A stretch of DNA of 43,843 nt from Herpetosiphon gulosus (GTDB lineage Bacteria; Chloroflexota; Chloroflexia; Chloroflexales; Herpetosiphonaceae): positions 1 to 43,843 of the forward strand of contig NZ_BAABRU010000027.1 of the NCBI RefSeq assembly GCF_039545135.1, written 5' to 3'. Position numbers and translations under genes: made by a program. Position 1 is the stretch's first letter. Each line of letters starts with the position of its first letter. This document shows, piece by piece, positions 8,508 through 17,587 of the stretch. Under the pieces are notes generated by a model, which was not told where the DNA came from, did not search any database, and saw nothing but the letters and a program-made list of their open reading frames with translations.

Positions 8508-11500
8508 ATGACCACAGCTTGGTTGACTCAATGGCTGGCCAAACAACGCTTAAATCCTCAATATCAGCAAGGAGCAACGTTGCACCAAGCTTTGCAATTG
8601 GTGCTCTACGATTGGCTTCCAGCGGTATTTGAGGGTTTGGAGCAACAAGCTAAAGCCAATTGTTGGCCCGATCAGGGTTTTAGTCAACGCATAACTGCGA
8701 GCGCCAAGCAACTGGCACTCTGGCATGGCAATCCACAACGTTATTGCGCATTGCAGCAACAGCAAACCAACCTACCTTTGCAACTTCCCAGCATCTGGCA
8801 AGCCGACCAGCCAACCCTAAACGCCAAACAAATCGATGCTTTGCGCTCGTTTTGTAGCAGTGTGAGCAGCGATCCACGCTCGGCAAGCTGGACGATTTGC
8901 GTTGCCGATGAGGCTGAATTGTATGCTTGCGAGTTGCATGCCCATGCCCTGTTTGGCGATATTGCCGCACTTTGGCAGCCAATAATTCAAGGTTTGGCCA
9001 AACTGAATGAACTTGAAGCAGTGATTAGTTTGATTTTGCTTGAACGCGATTTGGCTGATTATGCTGGGATTATTGCGAGTTTCAAGCGTGCCCAACAGGC
9101 GCATCCTAAGGCCGCCGAGCAGCTAGTGCCTTGGCTCGACGATCAACTAAAACCAACCTTGATCGATGATTTGCGGGCAATGCTTGAGGCGGTTTTGCTG
9201 GCTTATCGGCTACATAACACTGATGATCAAGCCTTGCTTGAAGCACTTCAGCAGGCAATTAGGGCTTTAACGCCAGTCGAAGTTGCTCCCGACGAAGGTA
9301 AAGGTGAGGAAGCGCCTGCGCCAGCTCCGCAACGTGGCGTTCCGTTGCCAGCAGTTAATTTGCCAATGCCGAATATTTTGCGCTTTGCTACGCCCAAAAA
9401 TTTACTTTTGCAGCAACTAAAAACCCATTGGCAGGCCTTGTTGGCAGGGGTTTTGATCGATGAGCAGATTGGGGCACGCCATCGGGTAGTACTGCAATGG
9501 TGGCTGGCTTGGACTGAACATCAATTATTTAACGTGGCTCAAGCCCAAGCGTTGCTCGCCGAAATTCCCAGCCCAACTGCGCCATTAGGTTTATTGACCG
9601 AGGCCTTGCGTGGCGAATTGGCTTTTTTAGCAGGCCAACCTGAATTAGCCCAACACTGTTTTGCCACAACCCTTGCAACCAGTCAGCAATTACTGGCCGA
9701 GCCAAATTTTGCCAGTCACACCAGCCAAAATCAGGCTTTTGGTGGCTTATTGGCCCAATGGCAGGGCAATAGTTTGGTGATGCTGGGCGATTACGCGGCA
9801 GCTGAACAATGCTATGTCAAGCTCGTCAATTTGTTGGCCGCTGATGATTGTGAAGGCCAGTGTTTAGCAGCGATCAATCGTGGCAATATCGCTTTTGTAC
9901 GCAACAATTTGCTTGATCATCGTGGCTATGTCAGCTACGACAAAACTGAGCAAGTGTTGTTGCGCGGCGATAAACCACCTGAACATTTTCTAGGGCTGAA
10001 ATATACCAAGCATCGCCAAGCCCTTGTTCAAGCGCAACAAGCCTATGCCGAAGCATTAATTTTGGCTGAACAAGAGCCAAATTTGGCCCAATATCGCAGC
10101 TTGATCATCGCCAATCAAGCCAATATTGCTTGGCTCCAAGCCAATTTGGTGCTTGAGGCTGGTTGGTTTTCTAGCGAGTTGGCGGCAAGCTTGCAGGATT
10201 TAGGGGAGCCAGCCCAGCTTTATCAACAAGCCTTGACCTTGTTGCAACAAGCCTTGGCGCTGCTCAACCAAACCACGGCGGATCGGGTGATGCAGGCGGT
10301 GTTGTTTGCCAATATCAGCGAAGTGCAATTGTTGCTGAAGCAGCCAGCCGAGGCCTTGAGTGCCGCCCAAAATTGCTTGAAAGCGCTGAATCTGAGTGAT
10401 CTTAATCCTCAAGCGGCCTTGAAACAAGCCCAAATGCGCGGCGTGTTGATTCCCGATGCTGGCTGGCGGGTTTGGTTGACCATGGCACGAGCCTACGAAG
10501 CACTCAATGATCTGCCCAAAGCCCAACAAGCCTATGCCAATGCCTGCGAATTGGTGCAAATGTTACGTAATAATGTACAGCAAAGCGATTGGCAAATGGC
10601 CGCGCTGCAAGATAAATTTCAGGTGTTCGAATGCGCCATGCATTTTCATTTCAACCATTCCAACGATCGTAGCAGCTTATTGCAATTGAGTGAAAGCCTG
10701 CGTGCCCATGGCTTTGAACAACTGCTTGAGGCTAGCCAAATTGATCGTGAGCGTGAACTTAGCCCTGAGTTAAAGCAGCAACGACTAGCCCTGGCCGCCG
10801 CGTTGGCCGCGCGAAGTATGGCGATTCGCTTGGCGATGCAACAGCCCGCTGGCGATGATCTAGTTAAATTATTGAACGATCAGCGTGCCGCATTTGCCGA
10901 TTGGCAAGCACTTCAAAGCAGCATTGCCCAAGCCTTGGAAAGCCAAAATCAAGAACTCCAGCCGCAGCTAGTAACCTGGCCAAGCTTGCAAACAGCCTTG
11001 ACCGAACGACCCAACACGGTGATTTTGAGCTTTACGATTGGCAGCGAATGGAGCTATTTGCTGTATGCCAATGGTCAGCAGCTACAAGCATTTGAGCTAG
11101 CCTGCCGCGCCAAAATTGAATATGCTGTGGCCCGCTTGATTTGGTATGCTCAGCGTGGGGCTGCTCGTTGGCAAGAATTTGTTCGAGCCAATCGCCATGT
11201 CGTTGAGTGTTTGCTTGGGCCACTATGGGCAGCGGGGCAAAAAGAGCAACTGCGCGGCAAACAATTAATCATCATTCCAGATGGAATTTTGTATTATTTG
11301 CCCTTTGATTTACTGTTTTTTGATGATCCCGTTGATGCCAATCAACAGCCGCTTGATCCAGCGACCTATCGCCAAAAAGCCCCTAACCAAGCTACGCCTG
11401 AGCAAATTTGCCGTGATCTTGTGCCATTTTATTGGCTGAATCACGCCACAATTTCCACTGCCCAATCGATTAGCCTTTGGCTGCAACTTCAGCAACAAAC

Positions 11501-12248
11501 AGCAACGCCAGCGCCAAATTTGGCGCTAGGCGTTTACAACATCAACTACCAAACCAATGTGCCCAGCGTCTATCCAGGCCATATTTACGCCCAAGAATTG
11601 CTGATTAGCTACAACGATTTGAGCCAAACTAGTGTGCTCAGTAAGGTATTAGGCGATTTGGCTGAGCATGGAACCACCTTGCAACTAACCGCTTGGCAAG
11701 CAGATCACACGCCCTATCAAGCTGAATTTCAATCCAACGAAGCTAATTTCAAGCGAATTTTGACTGAGCAGGCCATTCGCTACATCATTTTTGCAGGCCA
11801 TGGCGTGTTCAACGATAAATATCCGCAATTTTCGGGCTTGGTGTTTAATTTGGCAGCGCCTGATTGCAGTAGCGATCAGAGCGGGCAAGATGGATTTTTG
11901 GGCATTCATGACCTTTTTGAATTACGCATGCCCAATACCGAATTGATTTTTTTGGCAGCATGCCAAGGTGGTTTGGGCCTAATTTCACGTGGCGAGGGCA
12001 TCAATGGTCTGACTCGCGCCTTGATGTTTCGCGGTAGTCCGACAATTATTGCTAGTTTGTGGTCGGTTGATGTGTTGGCAACCATGGATTTAGTTGAGGC
12101 TTATTTTGAGTTGCTGAGCCAACAACCAAGCGCTGATAAAGCCGAAATCTTGACCAAGGCTAAGCAAAAAATGCTGGCCCAGCCTGATAAACCGCATTTA
12201 GTCCATCCATTTTATTGGGCCGCTTTTATTCCGATTGGAAAACGCTAG
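8508..12248 (+). CDS. TPR-CHAT caspase-like protease
   Basis: A 1246-aa cytoplasmic protein with no signal or membrane segment. Residues 1 to about 950 are helical with TPR-like repeats (alternating A-, L- and Q-rich helices, for example ALAGQPELAQHCFATTL-type units), likely a sensor or partner-binding solenoid. The C-terminal 300 residues form a CHAT peptidase domain of clan CD: FAGHGVF supplies His1098 and FLAACQGG supplies Cys1152, the expected dyad, followed by GEGINGLTRALMFRGSPTIIASLW, typical of CHAT. The start at 8508 has GGAGG seven bases upstream; the frame is open from 8442. It is followed 12 bp later by a metacaspase, so the two are almost surely co-expressed. CHAT relatives act in Craspase and gasdermin defence, which makes a defence or cell-death role a reasonable guess. 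Substrate unknown. Confidence 0.88.
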   Translation: MTTAWLTQWLAKQRLNPQYQQGATLHQALQLVLYDWLPAVFEGLEQQAKANCWPDQGFSQRITASAKQLALWHGNPQRYCALQQQQTNLPLQLPSIWQADQPTLNAKQIDALRSFCSSVSSDPRSASWTICVADEAELYACELHAHALFGDIAALWQPIIQGLAKLNELEAVISLILLERDLADYAGIIASFKRAQQAHPKAAEQLVPWLDDQLKPTLIDDLRAMLEAVLLAYRLHNTDDQALLEALQQAIRALTPVEVAPDEGKGEEAPAPAPQRGVPLPAVNLPMPNILRFATPKNLLLQQLKTHWQALLAGVLIDEQIGARHRVVLQWWLAWTEHQLFNVAQAQALLAEIPSPTAPLGLLTEALRGELAFLAGQPELAQHCFATTLATSQQLLAEPNFASHTSQNQAFGGLLAQWQGNSLVMLGDYAAAEQCYVKLVNLLAADDCEGQCLAAINRGNIAFVRNNLLDHRGYVSYDKTEQVLLRGDKPPEHFLGLKYTKHRQALVQAQQAYAEALILAEQEPNLAQYRSLIIANQANIAWLQANLVLEAGWFSSELAASLQDLGEPAQLYQQALTLLQQALALLNQTTADRVMQAVLFANISEVQLLLKQPAEALSAAQNCLKALNLSDLNPQAALKQAQMRGVLIPDAGWRVWLTMARAYEALNDLPKAQQAYANACELVQMLRNNVQQSDWQMAALQDKFQVFECAMHFHFNHSNDRSSLLQLSESLRAHGFEQLLEASQIDRERELSPELKQQRLALAAALAARSMAIRLAMQQPAGDDLVKLLNDQRAAFADWQALQSSIAQALESQNQELQPQLVTWPSLQTALTERPNTVILSFTIGSEWSYLLYANGQQLQAFELACRAKIEYAVARLIWYAQRGAARWQEFVRANRHVVECLLGPLWAAGQKEQLRGKQLIIIPDGILYYLPFDLLFFDDPVDANQQPLDPATYRQKAPNQATPEQICRDLVPFYWLNHATISTAQSISLWLQLQQQTATPAPNLALGVYNINYQTNVPSVYPGHIYAQELLISYNDLSQTSVLSKVLGDLAEHGTTLQLTAWQADHTPYQAEFQSNEANFKRILTEQAIRYIIFAGHGVFNDKYPQFSGLVFNLAAPDCSSDQSGQDGFLGIHDLFELRMPNTELIFLAACQGGLGLISRGEGINGLTRALMFRGSPTIIASLWSVDVLATMDLVEAYFELLSQQPSADKAEILTKAKQKMLAQPDKPHLVHPFYWAAFIPIGKR

Positions 12249-12260
12249 AAGGAGCAATCT

Positions 12261-13058
12261 ATGCCAAATCGTTTGCTGGTCGTGGCAATTGGAGTTAGTG
12301 TCTATGCCAATCCGGCGATTCCACCGTTGCCAACCTGCCGTGATGATGCCCAAGTTTTTTTGAATGCGCTGCGACCCTTGAGCACTCAGCCCTTACTTGA
12401 GCGAGTCTTGTTTGATGATCAAGCCACCAAAGCCAATATTCAGGCGACCTTGGAATGGTTGGCGGGCGAAGTCTCCGTTGATGATCTGGCGATTGTCTAT
12501 TATTCAGGCCATGGAGCCAGCTTCGACGACGATAATGGTGACGAGAGCGATGGTAAAGAGGAGTTTTTGTGTCCGTATGAATGTGGCTTGGAGCAAGGTG
12601 TAGGCAGTTTTGTGCGCGATGATGAATTACGCGTTTGGCTGACCCCAATTCGTGAAAAAGCCCCGTTATTGGTGGTGCTCGACGCTTGCCATAGTGGCAC
12701 AGGCGCGATGGCTCCAGCAGGCTTGATCGCCAAAGAATTACCAGCAGGCTTGGTTAAGCAAATTATTGGCAATGCCACGATTCCTGCTAGCGCTGGTGGC
12801 GATCCAATTCCTGCCAATCAAGTGCTTTTGGCTGGCTGCCAAGATAGCGAACAATCCTACATTTTGCCTGGTGAGCCAAACTCGTTATTCACAGCCAAGT
12901 TGGTCGAGCAAATCGCCGCTGGCCAAACTACTGATATTCAAGCCCTATTTGAAGCAACCTATAATGCCGTGCTCGATGCTAGCGATCTAGCGGGCATTCA
13001 GCAAACCCCGAAGATTAGTAATGGGCTGAATGCGCCGCTTGCACTGCGATCAGCCTAA
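12261..13058 (+). CDS. Metacaspase / orthocaspase (peptidase C14)
   Basis: A 265-aa single-domain protease. YYSGHG supplies His84 and LLVVLDACHSG supplies Cys143, the caspase dyad. After the His comes an acidic stretch DDDNGDESDGKEEF, matching the metacaspase pattern NGDExDGxDE. That pattern is known in metacaspases to favour Lys or Arg at the cleavage site and often to bind calcium. No prodomain or membrane segment is seen, so it is a minimal p20-type enzyme and may be activated by another protein. Ribosome site AAGGAG lies close to the ATG, 12 bp after the TPR-CHAT stop. A cascade in which the CHAT protease activates this enzyme is inferred, not shown. Confidence 0.92.
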   Translation: MPNRLLVVAIGVSVYANPAIPPLPTCRDDAQVFLNALRPLSTQPLLERVLFDDQATKANIQATLEWLAGEVSVDDLAIVYYSGHGASFDDDNGDESDGKEEFLCPYECGLEQGVGSFVRDDELRVWLTPIREKAPLLVVLDACHSGTGAMAPAGLIAKELPAGLVKQIIGNATIPASAGGDPIPANQVLLAGCQDSEQSYILPGEPNSLFTAKLVEQIAAGQTTDIQALFEATYNAVLDASDLAGIQQTPKISNGLNAPLALRSA

Positions 13059-13165
13059 CCCGAATATCCCCTCTACGGGGTACTTAAAACAGGACGAACA
13101 ACAAGGCAAATAATTGACAAAGGGGGGATAATAAAGCGAATCTAGATAGCTAAGGAATCCCCTCT

Positions 13166-14284
13166 ATGGTTATGCGCTTGCAAGCCTGGCTTCAACGTTT
13201 GCCCCAACAACATGTGGTCGAACGTCGCCAAGCCATGTTGCTACAACATATGGTACTCACGCTAATCCTAGTTTCGGCGATTGGAGTTATTACCGCACCC
13301 ATTACTAGCGGCTCCTCGAATCAAATGCTGTTGGCAGCGGTTTGCTATGGTGTGATGGGCTTGAGTTCGTTGTTGGTGCTATGGCGGATTCGCTTTAATG
13401 CCCTGCAACAAGCAATTTTGATTTTACTCAGCAATTTTCTCATCCAATTGTTGATTTCATTTTGGGCAATTGGTGTGTATACCCAAGCGGTTGGCTTTAC
13501 ACTAGTTTCATTCTCGATGCCAATTGTCTTAGCTGGGTTGTTGAGCAATCGGCGAGTTGTTTTAGCTATGACCAGCCTATCGCTGACGATTTTTCTGCTA
13601 ATCGGTTTGGCAGAATCGCGTGGCTTAGCGGGTAAATTGTTGTTGCCAATTAATCTTCAAGCAATTGTTGGTACATTTAGCTTGCTAACAATTCTTCAGG
13701 CAGTGATTGTTGATCGCTTTGGTAGCAACCTACGCCACACCTTGCACGAAGCCTTAGAGCGTGATGCTAAACTGAACCAATTACGCGATTCATTGGAAAT
13801 CACGGTTAACGAGCGAACCACTAGCCTGAGTCAAGCGCTGGCCGAGCTTGAACAACGCGAGCTTGATTTACAGCATACCTTAGCTACATTGCAACATAGC
13901 AAACAGATTTTTACCCAGCTCAGCACCCCAGTCTTGCCAATTTTGCCACGAATTTTGGTTATTCCCTTGGTTGGCGAGGTTTCGGGCGAACGCGCTGAAG
14001 CTTTTGCTGAAAACATTTTCAATGCAATTGAAGCCAACAAAGCCCATACAATCATTCTTGATGTAACTGGCGTAACCACCATCGATACCTTTATTGGTAA
14101 GGCTTTGCTACATATCGCTGGAACTGTGCGTTTTCTTGAGGTTCGCACTATTTTGGTCGGTTTACGGCCCGAAGTTGCCGAAACGCTGATCGCACTCCAC
14201 ATCAATTTCCCAGCAATTCAGACCTTTGCAAATCTTGAACAAGCAGTTTTATCGCTGATTAATCAACGGCTGGAATTGAATTAG
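13166..14284 (+). CDS. Membrane-anchored RsbR-type STAS protein (copy 1)
   Basis: A 372-aa protein with about six membrane segments in residues 28-185 (for example MVLTLILVSAIGVITA and AVIVDRF at the end). A coiled-coil stretch follows at about 190-250 (LEQRELDLQHTLATLQ), and then a STAS domain from about 258. The STAS part resembles RsbR of the stressosome: DVTGVTTIDT with Thr308 and VGLRPEVAETL with Thr340 match the two threonines phosphorylated in Bacillus RsbR. It is probably a membrane sensor feeding a partner-switching pathway. No RsbT-like kinase is nearby. The start ATG 13166 has AAGGA upstream; ATG 13172 is also possible. It lies 107 bp after the metacaspase and 19 bp before copy 2. 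Confidence 0.85.
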   Translation: MVMRLQAWLQRLPQQHVVERRQAMLLQHMVLTLILVSAIGVITAPITSGSSNQMLLAAVCYGVMGLSSLLVLWRIRFNALQQAILILLSNFLIQLLISFWAIGVYTQAVGFTLVSFSMPIVLAGLLSNRRVVLAMTSLSLTIFLLIGLAESRGLAGKLLLPINLQAIVGTFSLLTILQAVIVDRFGSNLRHTLHEALERDAKLNQLRDSLEITVNERTTSLSQALAELEQRELDLQHTLATLQHSKQIFTQLSTPVLPILPRILVIPLVGEVSGERAEAFAENIFNAIEANKAHTIILDVTGVTTIDTFIGKALLHIAGTVRFLEVRTILVGLRPEVAETLIALHINFPAIQTFANLEQAVLSLINQRLELN

Positions 14285-14303
14285 TACCAAAGAGGAACAG
14301 GTT

Positions 14304-15446
14304 ATGCTGAGCCGCTGGCGCTTATGGTTTGCCCAATTACCACAAACCAACCTGATTGAACGCCGCCAATCCCGTGCATTCCAAGCGATTGTGCTGGGTT
14401 TATTTGGAATTGCGATCGTTGGAGTGCTCAGTTCAGCGGTTATTTTTTTGATTTTTCCTGCCACCCCCGATACCTTCAAACAACTGCTCATGGCGATGGG
14501 TGCTTATTCAACCATGGGCATCGGTGCGGCGATTGCGCTCCAGCAGCTACGCCGTAATCATTTGCAACGAGCGGCAATGATTGTGAGTGCTAGCATTCAA
14601 TTGATGTTACTGATAGGCTATGCGGTCGTTGGGATTTTACGTGAAAATAGCACCTATGGTTTTGTCTTTTTTACGATTCCTTTAATTATCAGTGCGCTAC
14701 TGAATAATCGAAAAGTCTTGATTTTGAATGCAATTACCTCAATTGTAATTGTAGCTTCAATTGGTATACTTGAATCGGCTGGCATTTTACAACCAATCGA
14801 TATGATCGAAAATTTTTGGGTTATTTTTGTGACGATGACGATTGCAATTGTCAGCCAAGCCTTATTAGTTGAACGATTTGGCAGTAGCTTGCACATGGAG
14901 ATTTACAATTTACTCCAGCGTGAAGATGAATCACAGCAATTACAGCATCTATTAGAGCAAAAAGTTACCGAACGCAACCAGCGACTCCAACAAGCACTGA
15001 ATGATTTAGCACAACGTGAGAAAATTCTCCAGAAAGCTCTCAACGAATTACAAACCAGTCAAACGATTGTGGCTCAATTAAATATTCCAGTTATTCCAGT
15101 TTTGCCACGGGTGTTAATTGCGCCCTTGATTGGCGAAATGACCGCTGAGCATGCACAAACTTTACGCCACGATATTTTTGCAGCAATCGAACGTTCGAGT
15201 GCCCATACGATCATTTTGGATATTACGGGAGTTTCATTAATTGATCGAGTTGTAGCCGAAACAATTATTCAAATTGCCAAAACTGGCCAATTGCTTGGCA
15301 CAAAAACAATTTTGGTTGGCTTGCGTCCTGAAGTTGCCACAGCCTTAGTTTCGCTTGATATGCAAGCAAATTTGGTAAAAAATTATCTGACGCTCGAAAA
15401 AGCCATTCAGTCACTGCTCCAAACCCATGTGCGGCGAGCAGCTTAA
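14304..15446 (+). CDS. Membrane-anchored RsbR-type STAS protein (copy 2, phospho-site lost)
   Basis: A 380-aa paralogue of the preceding gene with the same plan: six membrane segments (residues about 28-195), a coiled coil, then a STAS domain (DITGVSLIDR and VGLRPEVATAL). At the two positions where RsbR has phosphorylated threonines it carries Arg315 and Ala347. It therefore cannot be phosphorylated in the usual way and may be a constant-state partner or decoy. Ribosome site AGAGGAAC precedes the ATG at good distance. Only 19 bp separate it from copy 1, so they are one operon and may form mixed oligomers. Its stop overlaps the convergent recX stop by 3-4 bp. Confidence 0.85.
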   Translation: MLSRWRLWFAQLPQTNLIERRQSRAFQAIVLGLFGIAIVGVLSSAVIFLIFPATPDTFKQLLMAMGAYSTMGIGAAIALQQLRRNHLQRAAMIVSASIQLMLLIGYAVVGILRENSTYGFVFFTIPLIISALLNNRKVLILNAITSIVIVASIGILESAGILQPIDMIENFWVIFVTMTIAIVSQALLVERFGSSLHMEIYNLLQREDESQQLQHLLEQKVTERNQRLQQALNDLAQREKILQKALNELQTSQTIVAQLNIPVIPVLPRVLIAPLIGEMTAEHAQTLRHDIFAAIERSSAHTIILDITGVSLIDRVVAETIIQIAKTGQLLGTKTILVGLRPEVATALVSLDMQANLVKNYLTLEKAIQSLLQTHVRRAA

Positions 15447-16129
15447 TCAATGTCGTCCGTTTCAGTTTCATCCGATTCGCTATTTGATTGCAGCTCTTGC
15501 CAAAGTTGATCAAGCACAGGTTTGATTGTGTCGAAGCCAAAACCGCGCCGTTGCAGTAAGCCCGCCATTTTGCGGCTAAACGCCATTTTAGTTGGTTCGT
15601 TGGCATAGCGCCGCAAGGCAGTACGCGCAACGGTGAAAGCTCGTGCTTGTTCTTCATTCTGATCAGTTAATTCATTCAACACTTCGCTAATTAATTCGCG
15701 TTTGACCCCTTTTTGACTCAGCTCTGCTTGAATTACTCTGGCTCCCTTAGGCCGATGCTGTTGGCGATTTTCGACCCAAAACCGTGCAAAAGCCTCATCA
15801 TTAACCAAGCCAAGTTGAGCCAATTTTTCAATTGCCAAATCGATATGTTCATTAGGAAATTCACGTTGGCGCAAGCGCGTGCGAATTTCTTGGCTAGAGC
15901 GTGGCCGAGCCGCCAGAAAAACTAAGGCGGCATTGTAGGCTTTATCGATCTCTTCAGCCTTGGCGATGGCTTGCCAATCGGCTTCACTCAGCACCTTGCC
16001 TTTGTATAACCCTTGCTGTTCCAATGTGCGCAAGCTAATACCCAAGGCAAACACCGAATCGATATACAAATTGACCCGTTCATGATCGCGCTGTTGAATT
16101 TCGAGCATGGTGATGGTTCCTGTTGGCAT
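15443..16129 (-). CDS. recX: RecX regulator of RecA
   Basis: A 228-aa helical protein of the RecX family, which binds RecA filaments and limits their activity. Typical RecX repeats are seen: YNAALVFLAARPRSSQEIRTRL, GLVNDEAFARFWVENR, and a C-terminal LLQRRGFGFDTIKPVL unit. The N-terminus (MPTGTITMLEIQQRDHER) precedes the first repeat as in other Gram-positive-type RecX. ATG 16129 has GAGGA eight bases upstream; ATG 16108 (MLEIQQ) is an alternative. It lies downstream of recA on the same strand, with an intrinsic terminator between them whose T-run reaches the recX ribosome site, so expression probably depends on read-through. Confidence 0.92.
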   Translation of the reverse strand: MPTGTITMLEIQQRDHERVNLYIDSVFALGISLRTLEQQGLYKGKVLSEADWQAIAKAEEIDKAYNAALVFLAARPRSSQEIRTRLRQREFPNEHIDLAIEKLAQLGLVNDEAFARFWVENRQQHRPKGARVIQAELSQKGVKRELISEVLNELTDQNEEQARAFTVARTALRRYANEPTKMAFSRKMAGLLQRRGFGFDTIKPVLDQLWQELQSNSESDETETDDID

Positions 16130-16144
16130 GGCAATTCCTCAAAC

Positions 16145-16173
16145 AAAAAGGCGTAGCATTGGTGTGCTACGCC
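16145..16173 (-). terminator. Intrinsic terminator between recA and recX
   Basis: On the minus strand a 9-bp perfect stem (GGCGTAGCA at 16150-16158 with TGCTACGCC at 16165-16173, six-base loop) is followed by TTTTTGTTT. It lies 26 bp past the recA stop and ends about ten bases before the recX ribosome site. In E. coli a terminator at this place lets only a fraction of transcripts into recX; the same is inferred here. Confidence 0.88.
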
Positions 16174-16198
16174 CTCTTTAATCAATTAATAACACTGA

Positions 16199-17275
16199 CT
16201 ATTCGTCGTCGAAAATCCCATCGCCATCATCGGCAGGCGCAGCACCGTTGGCAGCCGCCGCCCCAACAATAACCTTGGCGGTAGGCGCACCTGGTGAAGC
16301 CGCCCGAATCATCTTTTCGATTTCATCGGCTAAAGCTGGATTATCTTTGAGGAATTGTTTAGCATTTTCGCGGCCTTGGCCCAAGCGATCATCGCCAAGG
16401 TAGAACCAAGCCCCGCTCTTGCGCAGAATTTCCATGGTCACACCAACATCAACGATATTGCCTTCGCGCGAGATGCCTTCGTTATACATAATATCGAACT
16501 CAGCTTGGCGGAAAGGTGGTGCAACTTTATTTTTAACAACTTTGACCCGTGCACGAGCGCCAGTCACATCTTGACCTTGCTTGATACTTTCAACTTTGCG
16601 AATATCTAAACGCACCGAGGCATAGAATTTGAGTGCATTGCCGCCAGTGGTGGTTTCAGGGTTACCAAACATCACACCGATTTTCATCCGCAATTGGTTG
16701 ATGAAAATCAAAGCAGTGCGTGATTTGGAGACAGCGCCCGAGAGCTTGCGCAAGGCTTGCGACATCAAACGGGCTTGCAAACCAACGTGTGAATCGCCCA
16801 TGTCGCCTTCAATTTCGGCGCGTGGTACGAGCGCTGCTACCGAGTCAACCACAATCACATCGATTGCGCCTGAGCGCACCAAGGTTTCGCAAATTTCAAG
16901 CGCTTGCTCGCCAGTGTCAGGTTGTGAGACCAACAAGTCTTCAACGTTGACCCCACAATTGGCGGCATAAACGGGATCAAAAGCATGTTCAGCATCGATA
17001 AAGGCCGCAACGCCACCCATTTTTTGGGTTTCGGCCACAATATGTTGGGTCAGGGTGGTTTTCCCTGAGCTTTCTGGACCATAAATTTCAATCACCCGAC
17101 CCCGGGGAATCCCGCCAACCCCAAGCGCCAAATCGAGCGCGATTGAGCCAGTTGGAATTGCTTCGATCGATAAGCGTTGATCGCTCATACGCATAATTGC
17201 GCCTTTACCAAATTGGCGATCAATCTGACTGAGGGCGGCGGCCAGAGCCTTTTCTTTTTCGGGTGAGATTGCCAT
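16199..17275 (-). CDS. recA: Recombinase A
   Basis: A 358-aa ATP-dependent DNA strand-exchange protein for recombination and the SOS response. Walker [10 protein letters not shown], the IDAEHAFDP segment, VDSVAALVP (Walker B), [28 protein letters not shown] (loop 2) and the [15 protein letters not shown] region are all present. The C-terminal tail is acidic ([10 protein letters not shown]), as usual. The start is set at 17275 ([11 protein letters not shown]), with AAGGAG upstream; the frame stays open to 17356 but that part is unlike RecA. A promoter with an embedded palindrome lies at 17347-17375. recX follows after a terminator. Confidence 0.99.
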   Translation of the reverse strand: MAISPEKEKALAAALSQIDRQFGKGAIMRMSDQRLSIEAIPTGSIALDLALGVGGIPRGRVIEIYGPESSGKTTLTQHIVAETQKMGGVAAFIDAEHAFDPVYAANCGVNVEDLLVSQPDTGEQALEICETLVRSGAIDVIVVDSVAALVPRAEIEGDMGDSHVGLQARLMSQALRKLSGAVSKSRTALIFINQLRMKIGVMFGNPETTTGGNALKFYASVRLDIRKVESIKQGQDVTGARARVKVVKNKVAPPFRQAEFDIMYNEGISREGNIVDVGVTMEILRKSGAWFYLGDDRLGQGRENAKQFLKDNPALADEIEKMIRAASPGAPTAKVIVGAAAANGAAPADDGDGIFDDE

Positions 17276-17346
17276 TACTCGGACTCCTTGTAGATACTCT
17301 TGCTTACGAAAAAGTGCGACAGACTTGCACGTCGCCACTGCAAGCC

Positions 17347-17375
17347 AGTATAGCACACTTGTTCGTCAAGTACAA
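17347..17375 (-). promoter_or_regulatory. recA promoter with palindrome in the spacer
   Basis: On the minus strand: -35 TTGTAC (17370-17375), 17-bp spacer, -10 TATACT (17347-17352) with extended TGC before it. The palindrome ACTTG-N5-CAAGT (17357-17371) fills the spacer and overlaps the -35 hexamer, where a repressor would block polymerase. The spacer also contains GAACA, shared with the uvrA palindrome. LexA control is inferred. Confidence 0.65.
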
Positions 17376-17427
17376 GGCTTTTTTTCCTAGTTTGGCTAGT
17401 ACTTTTGCTTTAACCAAACATAATCCT

Positions 17428-17455
17428 TTGACTTTTAAGCCTATAGCGGTATAAT
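17428..17455 (+). promoter_or_regulatory. Sigma-70-type promoter, distal, for the PHP phosphatase
   Basis: TTGACT (17428-17433), 16-bp spacer and TATAAT (17450-17455) form a near-consensus promoter on the plus strand, giving a leader of about 125 nt. The leader carries a small stem ATTAAC/GTTAAT near 17470-17490 with no clear regulatory class. Confidence 0.7.
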
Positions 17456-17541
17456 CCATCACCTATAGAGATTAACTTAATTTTGTTAATTACTACTCCG
17501 TATCGTCCCCCCTAAATCACTCCTGTGGGGCGATGGCATAG

Positions 17542-17550
17542 TGGTATACT
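17542..17550 (+). promoter_or_regulatory. Possible proximal extended -10 promoter for the PHP phosphatase
   Basis: TGGTATACT fits an extended -10 (hexamer 17545-17550), 37 bp before the start codon. The matching -35 position is poor (CCTGTG). Confidence 0.4.
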
Positions 17551-17587
17551 TGCTTGGTCTGTTTGAAACTAAAACAAGGCGCACCCT

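Noticed and set aside
13112-13160. TTGACA with AGGGGGGAT, also near 34789-34812, as a shared special promoter
   Set aside because: No -10 at a consistent distance could be found, and two copies are too few to define a motif.
17276-17356. Extended recA start
   Set aside because: It would cover the promoter -10 and is unlike any RecA N-terminus; the inner ATG has AAGGAG.
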